Shown: positions 1 through 9,472, numbered from the stretch's first letter. The stretch is DNA of 64,000 nt from Acidimicrobiia bacterium (GCA_012959995.1 DUCC01000016.1:1-64000), one strand, 5' to 3'. The notes: generated by a model from the letters alone, not told the origin. Program-made: numbers and translations.

Positions 1-218
1 GTCGAAAAAGCAAACACCGTAAACCACTTCACCCCCAACTCATCGGCACCCTCCAGAACGTCCATCAACGATTGCTCACCAGCGGTATGACCTTCGGTAC
101 GGGGCAAACCCTTGAGTTCTGCCCACCTCCCGTTGCCGTCCATGACCGCCGCAATGTGTTGAGGGATACGCGTCGAGTCAAGATCGTCAGGCGAACACGG
201 CGTTAGAAAATCATTCAC
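1..218 (-). CDS. uppS: Undecaprenyl diphosphate synthase, N-terminal part (cut by window edge)
   Basis: The minus-strand frame beginning at a GTG at 216-218 reads an acidic leader and then RIPQHIAAVMDGNGRWA, the signature start of cis-prenyltransferases, followed by GLPRTEGHTAG and KWFTVFAFS. In this family the DGNGRW segment holds the catalytic Asp and diphosphate-binding residues; the enzyme builds the C55 lipid carrier for cell-wall synthesis. Only about 72 residues lie inside the window. The GTG start is chosen because it is the only start codon upstream of the conserved motif that stays in frame. Identification is firm; the exact start is less so. Confidence 0.9.
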   Translation of the reverse strand, partial: MNDFLTPCSPDDLDSTRIPQHIAAVMDGNGRWAELKGLPRTEGHTAGEQSLMDVLEGADELGVKWFTVFAFS

Positions 219-255
219 AAGCGAAATCTACCGCCCCAACCTCTAACCTCGGGGC

Positions 256-2178
256 ATGACCTTGGCGGAAGATGCAAGCATCGCTTTAGAAACCATTTGC
301 GGTGCCCTCCCCGGAGGCGGCGAACGCCGGCCTGGGCAGGATTCCATGACCCGCTTAGTGGCCGACGCCATCACCTACCAAAAGCACGCAGTGGTACGCG
401 CCGGCACCGGAACCGGCAAGTCTTTGGCCTACCTGATCCCAGCCATTTTGGCTGATCAACCGGTCATCGTGGCCACCGCCACCAAAGCCCTCCAAGACCA
501 GTTAGCCAACAAAGACCTTCCCTTCCTCCAAGAAAACCTCGGCCACTCTTTTAGCTTCGCCGTACTCAAAGGGCGCGCTAACTACGTATGCCGGCAAAAA
601 CTAAACGAACTAGAACGAGCCAACCAACAACAAACCCTCGGCAGTTTGGCCGAAGGATTACCTGACCACGCCGACCCGAAACATTTAACCGCTATTGCCG
701 AATGGGCCGACGAAACAGACACCGGCGACCGGGCAGAACTCTCATTCGAACCCCGAGCCGCCACTTGGGGAGCAGTTAGCGTCGGCTCAAACGAATGCCC
801 CGGACGCATACGCTGCCCCGCCGGAGAAGAATGCTTCGCCGAAAAAGCCCGAGACGATGCTGCCCTAGCCGACATTGTCATCACCAACCTGTACCTCTAC
901 GCCATCGACATTGCCATAGAAAACTCATTTCTGCCCGAACACCAAGTAGCCATTTTAGACGAAGCCCACAAAACCGAAGAAGTGTTTTCTACCTCGCTGG
1001 GTTTCGAAATTCACGCCGGACGATTCCGTTCCCTTCACCGGACGGCCAGCGGCGTACTCACCGCTTGCCCGGAACTCGACCAGACCGAAGAACTGGCCGG
1101 CCTCATGGAAGATGCCCTTGCTCCCAGCAACGGAAACCGCGTGGTACCCGCTGAACTCCCACCCTTGGCCCGAGCCCTCGAACTGGCCGACACCAGACTC
1201 GGTGCGCTTGATGCTGTTTTGCGGAAAATCCAAGACAAGACAGAAAAAAATTCACTCAAAGGCATCGAAACGGCCAGCAAAATAACCCGTACCCGCCAAG
1301 CTCTCGGATCACTTCTAGAATCCGTTCAGGCCGCCCGATCCCTGGACAACAACAAAGTCGCCTGGGTAGATCGACTTAACGGGCGCATGGTGCTGGAAGT
1401 CGCTTTGATCACTGTGGACCACATTTTAAAAGAAAGCCTCTGGCCAGAACGCACGGTTATTTTGACCAGCGCCACCGTGCCCGCCAACCTTGCTCAACGC
1501 TTGGGGCTAGAAACCGATGACTTTGAATACGCCGATGTGGGCAGCCCCTTTAATTTTGAAAACCAATCGCTGCTTTACTGCGCTGCGCACCTGCCCGACC
1601 CCCGCCACCCCGACTACCGACAAGCACTCCACGACGAAATCGAGCACCTCATTGTGGCCGCGGGCGGGCGCACCCTCGCCTTGTTCACCAGTCGCAAGGC
1701 GCTCAACGAAGCCACCGAATATCTCAGGCCCCGTTTGCCCTGGCACATTTACCATCAAGACGACCTACCCAAACCAGCGCTCATGGCGGCCTTTGCCGAA
1801 GACGAACAATCTTGCCTCTTTGGCACCAAAGGCCTTTGGCACGGTATTGACGTTCCGGGCCGCACCTGTTCGCTGGTCATCATTGACAAAATACCTTTCC
1901 CTAGCCCTCGCGACCCGTTGCTGAGTGCGCGCCGAGAACGGGTGGGCGACAACTCTTTTCGCCAAATTGATCTTCCGTTAGCCGCCACCGAACTTGCCCA
2001 AGGCGTGGGCCGGCTTATCCGGTCTGGCACCGACCTTGGGGTGGCTGCCGTGCTGGACTCCCGCTTGGCAAAAAACAAGGGCTACCGCTACGACCTCCTC
2101 GATGCGCTGCCTCCCATGGAACGCTCCGCCGACCCAGAAATAGCCCGAAACTACCTGCAACGCATCACCGAAAACTAG
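256..2178 (+). CDS. DinG/YoaA-family Fe-S cluster ATP-dependent DNA helicase
   Basis: This 640-residue protein has the layout of XPD/DinG superfamily 2 helicases. A Q-like RPGQ motif sits near residue 25, Walker A GTGTGKS at 50-56, and the DEAH box at 235-238. Cysteines 112, 181, 187 and 193 lie between motifs I and II, where this family binds a 4Fe-4S cluster. ILTSATVP (motif III) and a C-terminal QGVGRLIRS (motif VI) complete the helicase core. Such enzymes unwind DNA during repair and resolve R-loops or structured DNA. It is encoded opposite to the era and uppS genes that flank it, in the place where many actinobacteria carry recO. Confidence 0.92.
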   Translation: MTLAEDASIALETICGALPGGGERRPGQDSMTRLVADAITYQKHAVVRAGTGTGKSLAYLIPAILADQPVIVATATKALQDQLANKDLPFLQENLGHSFSFAVLKGRANYVCRQKLNELERANQQQTLGSLAEGLPDHADPKHLTAIAEWADETDTGDRAELSFEPRAATWGAVSVGSNECPGRIRCPAGEECFAEKARDDAALADIVITNLYLYAIDIAIENSFLPEHQVAILDEAHKTEEVFSTSLGFEIHAGRFRSLHRTASGVLTACPELDQTEELAGLMEDALAPSNGNRVVPAELPPLARALELADTRLGALDAVLRKIQDKTEKNSLKGIETASKITRTRQALGSLLESVQAARSLDNNKVAWVDRLNGRMVLEVALITVDHILKESLWPERTVILTSATVPANLAQRLGLETDDFEYADVGSPFNFENQSLLYCAAHLPDPRHPDYRQALHDEIEHLIVAAGGRTLALFTSRKALNEATEYLRPRLPWHIYHQDDLPKPALMAAFAEDEQSCLFGTKGLWHGIDVPGRTCSLVIIDKIPFPSPRDPLLSARRERVGDNSFRQIDLPLAATELAQGVGRLIRSGTDLGVAAVLDSRLAKNKGYRYDLLDALPPMERSADPEIARNYLQRITEN

Positions 2179-2228
2179 CTGTCCCTTACGCACGCCCAAA
2201 CCCTTCAGAAACCAAATAGCCAAAACCT

Positions 2229-2257
2229 CGTGACGTGGGATCTGACCCCAGGTCACG
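2229..2257. repeat. Intergenic palindrome with TGGGATCTGACCC core
   Basis: An inverted repeat lies between the convergent ends of the helicase gene and era. The arms CGTGACGTGGG (2229-2239) and CCCAGGTCACG (2247-2257) pair with one G-G mismatch around the loop ATCTGAC. The core TGGGATCTGACCC recurs with one changed base at 36874-36886. It could act as a bidirectional terminator, but no T-run follows it; a dispersed palindromic repeat is the alternative. The rest of 2179-2327 shows only a weaker GAAGGC/GCCTTC pairing. Confidence 0.55.
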
Positions 2258-2327
2258 ACTGGGGAAGGCGGAGGTGAGCGTTGGGGCCTTCTAGGAAGAC
2301 AGGTTGGGAGCCTGGCTGGAAGCGTGT

Positions 2328-3209
2328 TTAGTAGCCCAGTTGATCGAGGGAGCGGGGCTCGCGTGACCAGCGTTTATCCACTCGGACAAACAAGTCGAGA
2401 AAGACTTCTTCCGGCAATTGGGCCCGGGCCTTGATCCCGACCTGTTTAAGCACTGCACCTTTTTTGCCGATGACAATGCCTTTTTGCGATTCTCTTTCCA
2501 CCAAAATCTCTACCCGAATGCGCGGCCACTCCCATTCAGTTACCCGCGTCGCCACTGAATGCGGCAACTCTTCTTTAAGTACCGCCAACAGTTGTTCACG
2601 CACCAACTCAGCCACCCAAAAAGATTCCGGCACATCAGTAATCATGTCATCCGGGTAATACTGCGGGCCCTCCGGCAAAAGGGTCAGCACATGGTCAACC
2701 AACGCATCCACTCCTTGACCCGTAGTAGCCGACACCGGAAAATAATCCAAAAAGGAAAAACCCGCCGCCTCCGACAATTGCGTCAAAATGCGGTCCGCTC
2801 CCACCTTGTCAATCTTGTTCAACACCAAAATAGTTCGATCAGTCGGCAAACTGGAAGCAATCATGCGGTCGCCTTTACCAATATCCCCATCGGCTTCAAC
2901 CAGAAACAGCACCACATCCATGTCTGCCAAAGCACCGCGAGCCGTAGCGTTTAAACGCTCCCCCAACAGCGACTTGGGCTTATGAATACCCGGTGTATCG
3001 CAAAAAACCACCTGGGCGCCCGGACGATTCAATACCCCACGAATCTCATTACGGGTGGTCTGCGGCTTATCCGACACAATGGTCACCTTGGTTCCCAACA
3101 CGGCATTAAGCAAAGTGGACTTCCCCACATTGGGGCGCCCCACCAAAGTCACAAAACCCGACCGGAAATCCGGCTCTTGGCTTTCACTCGACAACACTTG
3201 CTCATTCAT
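2328..3209 (-). CDS. era: GTPase Era
   Basis: At 293 residues this has the normal length for Era, the GTPase that binds 16S rRNA near its 3' end during 30S subunit maturation. G1 motif GRPNVGKS spans 24-31, the TTR switch region follows near 51, G3 DTPG is at 71-74 and G4 NKID at 131-134. The C-terminal KH domain shows the GIVIGKKG loop near 245. Its ATG lies inside the last codons of the upstream corC-like gene (8-base overlap), so it is the distal gene of the phoH-ybeY-corC-era operon and is probably translationally coupled. Confidence 0.97.
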   Translation of the reverse strand: MNEQVLSSESQEPDFRSGFVTLVGRPNVGKSTLLNAVLGTKVTIVSDKPQTTRNEIRGVLNRPGAQVVFCDTPGIHKPKSLLGERLNATARGALADMDVVLFLVEADGDIGKGDRMIASSLPTDRTILVLNKIDKVGADRILTQLSEAAGFSFLDYFPVSATTGQGVDALVDHVLTLLPEGPQYYPDDMITDVPESFWVAELVREQLLAVLKEELPHSVATRVTEWEWPRIRVEILVERESQKGIVIGKKGAVLKQVGIKARAQLPEEVFLDLFVRVDKRWSREPRSLDQLGY

Positions 3210-4515
3210 GGTTAGCCACCTCAGGGCGAGAAATATTCACTGACGCAATTTCGTTCACACGCAAACTCATAATCCTACGACCCACAACTTCCTCCACCGT
3301 AAAAACCCACTGGCCGATTTCTCCTTGCTCGTTCACCTCAGGAACATGACCCAAGGCATCGAAAACCAGCCCCCCAACCGTTTCCCAACCGCCCTCCGGC
3401 AACGCTCCTGTCAACAAATCGTTCAACTCATCAACCGGCATTTGGCCCTGTACCCGCAAACCGCCGCCCGCCAAATGTTGAACCAGTGGATCCTCATGAT
3501 CAAATTCATCAATGATTTCCCCCACCATTTCTTCCAACAAATCCTCCATGGTCACCAAACCAGCCGTGGCCCCATGTTCGTCTACTACCACCACCAATTG
3601 AAAACGACCGACTTGCATTTCACGCAACAACTCGTCGGCCGCTTTAGTCTCCGGCACATACCGCAACGGGCGAACAAAATCCGTCAAAGAAGATCGCTGC
3701 GGACCCCCTGTTTCAAAACAACGGAGAAGATCTTTAGCGTGGATGGCCCCCGCCAAGTCGTCAATATCACTCAACATCACCGGCAATCGGCTATGGCCAG
3801 TAGCCACCGCCACCGCAACCGCATCTTCCACCGTTGCCTCCGAACCCAAAACAACCATGTCCGGGCGAGGAACCATCACCTCACGCACCAAAGTGTCACC
3901 AAAGGCAATAACCGACTCAATCATGTCGTGTTCATCTTCGTCAATAGCGTGCGAAGCCAAAGCATGGTCAGCCACCGCCAACAATTCTTCTTCTGAAACC
4001 GTCGACTCATCTTCCTCAGAGACCCGCACCGCAGTTCGCGGTGTGAGACGTTCAACGATCAGCATCAACAGGTAAGCCAGCCAACGCAAAGGAACTATGC
4101 GCTCCACTAAACGAGCTTTTTTAGCCAACCGCAAAGCGGCTTCTTCGGGCCGGCGCAAAACCCAACCTTTAGGCCACGCCTCAGCAATCACAAAAAATAA
4201 AACCACAAAAGCCGCCATCACCGCACCGGTGGCACTGTTTCCAAAATGATCCGGAATCAAAAAAAGCGCCAAAATAACACTAGTTACCCGCACCCCGGTG
4301 TGGAGCAAAAACAAAGGGCCAAGGAACCTCAGCCGATCCTCCAAAACTCCCACCAAGATTTCTGCGACTTCACCCTGCTCGCTACGGGTTCTAAGAATCA
4401 CCTCTAAACGCGAGCGGCGCATACGAATAAACGCCGTTTCGACAGCAGTGAACCATCCCGAAACAAGCAACAACACAACCAGCAACAGCCCAGAAAAAAG
4501 GTCCGCGTTATCCAT
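3202..4515 (-). CDS. CNNM/CorC-family membrane protein with CBS pair
   Basis: This 437-residue protein begins with a DUF21/CNNM transmembrane domain (several hydrophobic segments in the first 160 residues, with TAVETAFIRMRRSRL early on). Two CBS domains follow (about 200-325, with VMVPRPDMVVL and VVVDEHGATAGLVTMEDLLEE), then a CorC_HlyC transporter-associated domain near 345-420. Members are linked to magnesium or cobalt homeostasis and were once annotated as hemolysins; the transported ion here is inferred only from family. It overlaps ybeY upstream by 8 bases and era downstream by 8 bases. Confidence 0.92.
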   Translation of the reverse strand: MDNADLFSGLLLVVLLLVSGWFTAVETAFIRMRRSRLEVILRTRSEQGEVAEILVGVLEDRLRFLGPLFLLHTGVRVTSVILALFLIPDHFGNSATGAVMAAFVVLFFVIAEAWPKGWVLRRPEEAALRLAKKARLVERIVPLRWLAYLLMLIVERLTPRTAVRVSEEDESTVSEEELLAVADHALASHAIDEDEHDMIESVIAFGDTLVREVMVPRPDMVVLGSEATVEDAVAVAVATGHSRLPVMLSDIDDLAGAIHAKDLLRCFETGGPQRSSLTDFVRPLRYVPETKAADELLREMQVGRFQLVVVVDEHGATAGLVTMEDLLEEMVGEIIDEFDHEDPLVQHLAGGGLRVQGQMPVDELNDLLTGALPEGGWETVGGLVFDALGHVPEVNEQGEIGQWVFTVEEVVGRRIMSLRVNEIASVNISRPEVANHE

Positions 4516-5011
4516 GGAGAAACTTCACTAAATGCTCGTCTTGCCGTGCTTCCATAACGGCCCGTTCCTCAGGGTGGTAATGGTCGTGACCCAAAAGATG
4601 CAAAATGCCATGCACCAGCAACAAGGCCAATTCGTCCATCGCGTTGCGTCCCAAAATCTCTTCCGCTTGCCGAAAAGCCACCGCCGGGCAAATAACCACG
4701 TCGCCTAAAAGCTGCGGGCCTGGCCCAGAAAGTTGCGCTATCTCCGCCGGTTCCAAAAGCGGAAAAGCCAAAACATCGGTAGGCCCCGAACTGTCCATAT
4801 GCGTTTGGTTTAGTTCGGTCATCGCCACTTCGTCTACAAAGTGGATCGTTAACTCCACCCCGCAGGTCGCTAAGCCCTCGCTGCTTAAAACCTGTTCCGC
4901 CAACGTTTGCCAAGTATCAAGATCAACATCGATTTCATCGCACTCATTGACCATCACGACCATTAGATCAGTATTTTTTTGCCGGGAAAAAAGGCCAGAG
5001 TTTTCGTTCAC
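4508..5011 (-). CDS. ybeY: Endoribonuclease YbeY
   Basis: YbeY is a metal-dependent RNase used in 16S rRNA 3'-end maturation and ribosome quality control. The diagnostic HxxxHxxxxxH zinc site is present as His134, His138 and His144 in HGILHLLGHDHYH. The length of 167 residues is normal. The start used is a GTG that overlaps the phoH stop codon (GTGA arrangement); internal Met17 or Met20 are possible alternatives, because the first 16 residues are not typical of the family. It lies between phoH and corC, its usual position. Confidence 0.95.
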   Translation of the reverse strand: MNENSGLFSRQKNTDLMVVMVNECDEIDVDLDTWQTLAEQVLSSEGLATCGVELTIHFVDEVAMTELNQTHMDSSGPTDVLAFPLLEPAEIAQLSGPGPQLLGDVVICPAVAFRQAEEILGRNAMDELALLLVHGILHLLGHDHYHPEERAVMEARQDEHLVKFLHG

Positions 5012-6051
5012 GAAGGCTCCGCACGAGAACCTTGCGGGCGAGTATTTTTGAAATCCTCATCGTAAGCATTCACGATGTCTTGCACAATGCGGTGGCGCAC
5101 CACGTCTCGGCTAGAGAGATGTACAAATGAAAGATCTTCGATGTCACTCAATAAATCTTCTAACCCATCAAGGCCACTACGTCCACCTGGCACATCAATT
5201 TGACTGGCGTCGCCGGTGACCACCACCTTTGACCCAAACCCGATACGGGTTAAAAACATTTTCATCTGCTCCGGCGAAGTGTTTTGCGCTTCATCCAAAA
5301 TAATAAAAGCATTGCTTAAGGTCCTCCCCCGCATAAACGCCAGCGGGGCCACTTCTACTTCGTTTCGTTCCAACATGCGTTCGGCATTTTCGTCATCCAC
5401 CATGTCAAACAGTGCGTCATAAAGGGGCCGCAAATAAGGGTCAACTTTGGCCAGCAAGTCGCCGGGCAAAAAACCGACCCTTTCGCCAGCCTCTACCAGC
5501 GGACGGGTAAGGACGATCCGGTCCACGTCCCCGTTTTTTAGGGCCCGCACTGCCATGGCTACGGCCAGCCAACTCTTTCCCGTACCGGCCGGGCCGATGC
5601 CAAAAGTAATGACCCCGTCACGAATCGCTTCCACATACTTCATTTGCCCCGCCGAACGAGGCCGCACCGGTTTACCCCGAGCAGAACGCAAAATTTCTGT
5701 AGTTAAGACCGCCGCAGGCTCTTCACCTTGACGCACCATGTCGATGGTGCGCTCTAAAGTGTGTTGATCCAACGGGTGGCCTTTTTCTAAAATGTGCACC
5801 AATTCGCCGAACAAGCGCCCCACCAACGAAGCTTGCCTGCCCGTTAAGTTGACTTGGTTACCGCGAATATGTATCTGTACCTCTGGAAACGTTGCTTCGA
5901 TACGACGTAGCAAACTGTCGTGATCGCCCACCAAGTTGGCCATAAGGTCGTTGCTCGCAACATGAATCTGCACCGAAGCCTGCCCAGTTGAGCCTTCTTG
6001 GTCAGCGCCCTGGTTCGGCGAGGTTCGGGGGTCGGTGGAGGTCTCGTGCAT
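5008..6051 (-). CDS. phoH: PhoH-family ATPase
   Basis: At 347 residues this matches PhoH/PhoL proteins. Walker A GPAGTGKS is at 153-160 and Walker B with DEAQN at 253-257, followed by the conserved TGDASQIDVPGG stretch. An N-terminal nucleic-acid-binding module precedes the ATPase, with VQIHIRGNQVNLTG near 58-71. It is a predicted RNA-linked ATPase or helicase paired functionally with YbeY. It is the first gene of the phoH-ybeY-corC-era operon, read away from a divergent small gene at 6141; the roughly 90-base gap should hold promoters for both. Confidence 0.93.
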   Translation of the reverse strand: MHETSTDPRTSPNQGADQEGSTGQASVQIHVASNDLMANLVGDHDSLLRRIEATFPEVQIHIRGNQVNLTGRQASLVGRLFGELVHILEKGHPLDQHTLERTIDMVRQGEEPAAVLTTEILRSARGKPVRPRSAGQMKYVEAIRDGVITFGIGPAGTGKSWLAVAMAVRALKNGDVDRIVLTRPLVEAGERVGFLPGDLLAKVDPYLRPLYDALFDMVDDENAERMLERNEVEVAPLAFMRGRTLSNAFIILDEAQNTSPEQMKMFLTRIGFGSKVVVTGDASQIDVPGGRSGLDGLEDLLSDIEDLSFVHLSSRDVVRHRIVQDIVNAYDEDFKNTRPQGSRAEPS

Positions 6052-6140
6052 CAGTGGCCCAAGACTATCTTGGTTGAGGTAAACCTTGCCGAGAATTTAC
6101 AAATGTTGCTGTAGAGACCGACAAGCCATAATCTCAGCCC

Positions 6141-6692
6141 ATGACCTTAGACCCCATGGATGAATCGCTTAAGCGTTTGGCAGACGATGCCATCGCCGCT
6201 GAAGCGGTGCGCCAAATAGGTCACGAAGCATGGCTGTATCAACGCTCCGCTGAATCCTCACATCTTCTTGGGGTACTGCTTGACCTCGCGGAACGCAACG
6301 AACCAGTCACCCTGCTGCTTGCTTCGGGCACCCAACGTCAAGGCCATGTTGAGTTAGTGGGCCGCGACGTGGTGGGGCTGCGCACCAGCCAAGGCAAGCG
6401 CTCGCTTTTTGCGTTGAAGCATCTGTCGGCGGTTATCCCCGACCCTGCCGCACCAGAGATTATTGGCGACCGCGAGTTGACCGCCGAACAAACAGATCGC
6501 TTGCCGCATTTTCATACCGTGCTGGAAGAACTCCTCGAAGACCCGCCCCTGGTTGCCGCAACCATGGCGGGCCGCCAAGAGCCAGTGGTTGGGTCGTTTA
6601 TCCGACTCGGCCTCAACGTGTTGGTAATCCGTCAAGCCGATGGTTCCTCGGCACACATCCCCGTTGCGGCGCTCGAAGAGTTCGCCCTTTAA
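6141..6692 (+). CDS. Conserved hypothetical protein, beta-rich, possible SH3/LSm-like domain
   Basis: I do not recognise a named family for this 183-residue protein. The middle part (about 50-100) alternates short hydrophobic strands with polar turns: EPVTLLLASGTQRQGHVE, then GRDVVGLRTSQGKRSLFA, a pattern seen in small barrel folds of the LSm or SH3 type. No membrane segment, signal peptide or cysteine pair is visible. It is divergent from phoH and isolated from other plus-strand genes. Codon usage matches the neighbours, and the frame is long and clean, which supports a real gene. Confidence 0.7.
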   Translation: MTLDPMDESLKRLADDAIAAEAVRQIGHEAWLYQRSAESSHLLGVLLDLAERNEPVTLLLASGTQRQGHVELVGRDVVGLRTSQGKRSLFALKHLSAVIPDPAAPEIIGDRELTAEQTDRLPHFHTVLEELLEDPPLVAATMAGRQEPVVGSFIRLGLNVLVIRQADGSSAHIPVAALEEFAL

Positions 6693-6729
6693 CCGGCACA
6701 CGAACAGGCACACATAGCAGGACCCACGT

Positions 6730-7119
6730 TTACTTCTTACGTTTGCGTTTCTTTTTCTTTTTTCCGACAGCTCGACCTAAACGCCCGCGCCGGGCCGCTT
6801 TTTTCGTAGCTTTTTTATTTTCGGCATCCACCTCAGCACGCATCTGTGGGCCCGCTGCGTTGACAATGTCTTCTACCGAATCCAACAAAGCAGCGATGCT
6901 GCCATCTTCCCCCAAACCTTTGGGTTCTTCCGGAGTGGCAGGAGTAATCAAAGTGCCGTGGCTCCAGTTGACATCAACCATGCGTCGGGCAAACGACGGG
7001 CAATCTTCTGGGCATCGCCAGGGCGCCTCAGGAGCAAGATCTAAATTGCACTTTCGTACCGTGTCCCCGTTGGGGTAACTTCGGCTTTCGAAGTGTTTAC
7101 ATTCTTGACGCATCGGCAT
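6730..7119 (-). CDS. Hypothetical protein with four conserved-looking cysteines and a poly-lysine tail
   Basis: This 129-residue protein starts with a compact cysteine module: C7, C24, C36 and C40, the last two in WRCPEDCPSF, plus H9. This suggests a zinc or Fe-S site. An acidic middle section follows, then a strongly basic end with KKKKKRKRKK. I know of no firm function. It lies 55 bases downstream of sufB on the same strand and may share its transcript, so a role linked to Fe-S assembly is possible but unproven. The basic tail could contact nucleic acid. Confidence 0.72.
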   Translation of the reverse strand: MPMRQECKHFESRSYPNGDTVRKCNLDLAPEAPWRCPEDCPSFARRMVDVNWSHGTLITPATPEEPKGLGEDGSIAALLDSVEDIVNAAGPQMRAEVDAENKKATKKAARRGRLGRAVGKKKKKRKRKK

Positions 7120-7174
7120 AGAAGCACCCTAATCAAGAATCAAAACAAGTCGGGGGGATACCCAACTCTGGCCC

Positions 7175-8578
7175 TTAACCGACCGAACCTTCCATCTGTA
7201 GTTCAATCAGACGGCTCCACTCCACGGCGTACTCCATGGGCAAAGTGCGGGTAATCGGTTCGATGAAGCCGTTCACCACCATTGACATAGATTGCTCTTC
7301 GGTTAGCCCGCGGCTCATCAGGTAAAAGAGTTGATCATCGGCCACCTTGGACACCGTTGCTTCGTGGCCGATAATCGCATCGTCGGAACCCACCTCCATG
7401 TAGGGGTAAGTATCGGAAATACTTTCGTCGTCCAAAATAAGTGCATCGCATTGAACGTGGCTTTTGCAACCCTGAGCGCCTTCTTCTACCCGGATCAACC
7501 CACGGTAGCTAGAGCGGCCGCCACCTTGTGAAATAGATTTCGACACAATCTTTGAGGTGGTTTCTGGTGCGGCGTGAGTCATTTTGGCTCCGGCATCTTG
7601 GTGCTGTCCGGGGCCGGCGTAAGCCACCGAAAGCACTTCGCCAGAAGCCTTAGGGCCCACCATTACTACGGCCGGGTATTTCATAGTTAACCGTGAACCA
7701 ATATTGCCGTCGATCCACTCCATGTGGCCTTCGGCTTCTACCCGAGCCCGTTTGGTCACCAAGTTGTACACGTTGGTAGACCAGTTTTGGATAGTGGTGT
7801 AGGTAACCCGAGCCGATTTTTTAACCACAATTTCTACCACCGCGGAATGCAACGAATCGGTGCTGTAAGTAGGGGCCGAGCACCCTTCGATGTAGTGCAC
7901 CTCTGAACCCTCATCGGCGATGATCAGCGTGCGCTCAAACTGGCCCATGTTTTCGGCGTTGATGCGAAAGTAGGCCTGTAACGGCATTTCTACTTTGACT
8001 CCGGGCGGCACATAAATAAACGACCCGCCACTCCATACGGCAGAGTTCAAAGCAGAGAACTTGTTGTCGTTAGGGGGAATTATCCGCCCAAACCAGGCCC
8101 GCACGATCTCTGGATGTTCACGCAAAGCGGTGTCCATATCGCAGAAAATAACCCCTTGTTCTTCAAGGTCTTCGCGGTTGCGGTGGTACACCACTTCAGA
8201 CTCATACTGGGCCGTTACCCCGGCCAGATATTTGCGTTCCGCTTCGGGGATACCCAATTTTTCGTAAGTGTCTTTGATGGCGTCGGGCACGTCATCCCAC
8301 GAATCGTTGAGGCCGCCGGAAGGCTTGATGTAGTAGTAGATATCATCAAAGTCAATGCCGTCCATATCGCCACCCCACCACGGCATAGGGCGTTTGAGGA
8401 ATTTTTCGTGGGAGCGCAAACGAAAGTCACGCATCCAGTTGGGCTCGCCTTTCATCCAGGAGATTTCTTGGATGAGGCGTTCGTCGAGGCCTTTGGAGGG
8501 CTTGAAAACGTAGTCTTCTTGGTCGCTCCACCCCAGTTTGTATTTACTGAGGTCTACTCCGATGTCTACGGTAGTCAT
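7175..8578 (-). CDS. sufB: Fe-S cluster assembly scaffold SufB
   Basis: The 467-residue product matches SufB throughout: [18 protein letters not shown] near 88, [21 protein letters not shown] near 190, [20 protein letters not shown] and the late [12 protein letters not shown] region with the conserved Cys. SufB works with SufC and SufD to build 4Fe-4S clusters. No sufC, sufD or sufS is adjacent here, so the other suf genes must lie elsewhere or be arranged differently. Upstream lies a roughly 110-base AT-rich leader containing GTAGGAG, well before the ATG; no clear operator was identified. Confidence 0.96.
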   Translation of the reverse strand: MTTVDIGVDLSKYKLGWSDQEDYVFKPSKGLDERLIQEISWMKGEPNWMRDFRLRSHEKFLKRPMPWWGGDMDGIDFDDIYYYIKPSGGLNDSWDDVPDAIKDTYEKLGIPEAERKYLAGVTAQYESEVVYHRNREDLEEQGVIFCDMDTALREHPEIVRAWFGRIIPPNDNKFSALNSAVWSGGSFIYVPPGVKVEMPLQAYFRINAENMGQFERTLIIADEGSEVHYIEGCSAPTYSTDSLHSAVVEIVVKKSARVTYTTIQNWSTNVYNLVTKRARVEAEGHMEWIDGNIGSRLTMKYPAVVMVGPKASGEVLSVAYAGPGQHQDAGAKMTHAAPETTSKIVSKSISQGGGRSSYRGLIRVEEGAQGCKSHVQCDALILDDESISDTYPYMEVGSDDAIIGHEATVSKVADDQLFYLMSRGLTEEQSMSMVVNGFIEPITRTLPMEYAVEWSRLIELQMEGSVG

Positions 8579-8686
8579 GATGTGGGTACTCCAAGCCGAG
8601 GTGGGTATTTCTCCTACGCTGATAGTAACAATTATTCGAGGAAAAGTAAGGACAATTTATCAAGAGACCTCCACCGCAAAGACTCG

Positions 8687-9472
8687 CTAGTAAATCAACT
8701 CGCGTTGTTGACGGTCTAACCAACCCAACAATACCGCAATGGCCCGCGGGTCATGACGCAAATGATGTCCCGCCCCAGAAATCATACGCAACTCGCCCGC
8801 CCCATGGGTACCAGACAAAAGGCGGGCATCTAAAGGCGGCACCACCTCATCGTCGCTGCCATGCACTACCAACAATGGTCGAGGTGTCAACTGAATAACC
8901 GCCAACTCTGCAGAAATATCTGACAAAGACGCTTTCCACTCATCAAAATCTTTGGGCGGCGCCGACTCGTCAACCAGCCCCGCTTTTCGTGCATGCAACA
9001 ACAACCGTCGAGGGTTATCTGCCCAATCATTAAAATCTGCTGGGGTGGCCAAAGCCGCTACTCCCTTTACGCGTAGATCAACTGCTCCTGCACAAACCGC
9101 CAACGCTCCCCCGGTACCAAAACCTGCGGTCCACACTGCCCCTACCTCAGGAAGCCCAACCAGATGCTCAATGGCTGCCAAAAGGTCGTCACGCCACCCT
9201 TGCAAACTAAACGAACCTTCAGAACCAGGCATGCCCCGCAGGTAAGGCACCATCACCACCCACCCCATTTCGGCGGCCATGCGTTCGGCCAGTTCCGGAA
9301 AAGTAGCCGGCGAGTTTGCTCCGCCGCCCGGGCCGCTAGGGAACCCGTGCGCAATAACCACCGCCGGGCAGTTCTCGCCTCCACCGGGCGGGAGAGCCAA
9401 GTGAGCCATCAGAGCCAAGCCCTCAGATTCAAAAATGATTTCTGACGAACAAAGTGGTCCAGAGGCAGTCAA
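8687..9472 (-). CDS. Alpha/beta hydrolase family protein with altered nucleophile elbow
   Basis: The 261-residue protein has an alpha/beta-hydrolase layout: oxyanion-region HGFPSGPGG near 42-50, strand-turn-helix TAGFGTGGALAV near 115-126, an acid candidate in VHGSDDEVVPP, and a C-terminal histidine in GAGHHLRHDP. The normal GxSxG elbow reads G117-F-G119-T-G121, so the usual serine is replaced by glycine. The acid and histidine are retained. It may use Thr120, have changed chemistry, or be non-catalytic. No signal peptide is seen, so it should be cytoplasmic. It precedes a gamma-carbonic anhydrase-like gene on the same strand. Confidence 0.85.
   Translation of the reverse strand: MTASGPLCSSEIIFESEGLALMAHLALPPGGGENCPAVVIAHGFPSGPGGGANSPATFPELAERMAAEMGWVVMVPYLRGMPGSEGSFSLQGWRDDLLAAIEHLVGLPEVGAVWTAGFGTGGALAVCAGAVDLRVKGVAALATPADFNDWADNPRRLLLHARKAGLVDESAPPKDFDEWKASLSDISAELAVIQLTPRPLLVVHGSDDEVVPPLDARLLSGTHGAGELRMISGAGHHLRHDPRAIAVLLGWLDRQQRELIY

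Noticed and set aside
3325-3996. Plus-strand frame of 223 codons over the corC-like gene
   Set aside because: His/Gln-rich product with no motif, antisense to a well-supported CBS-domain protein.
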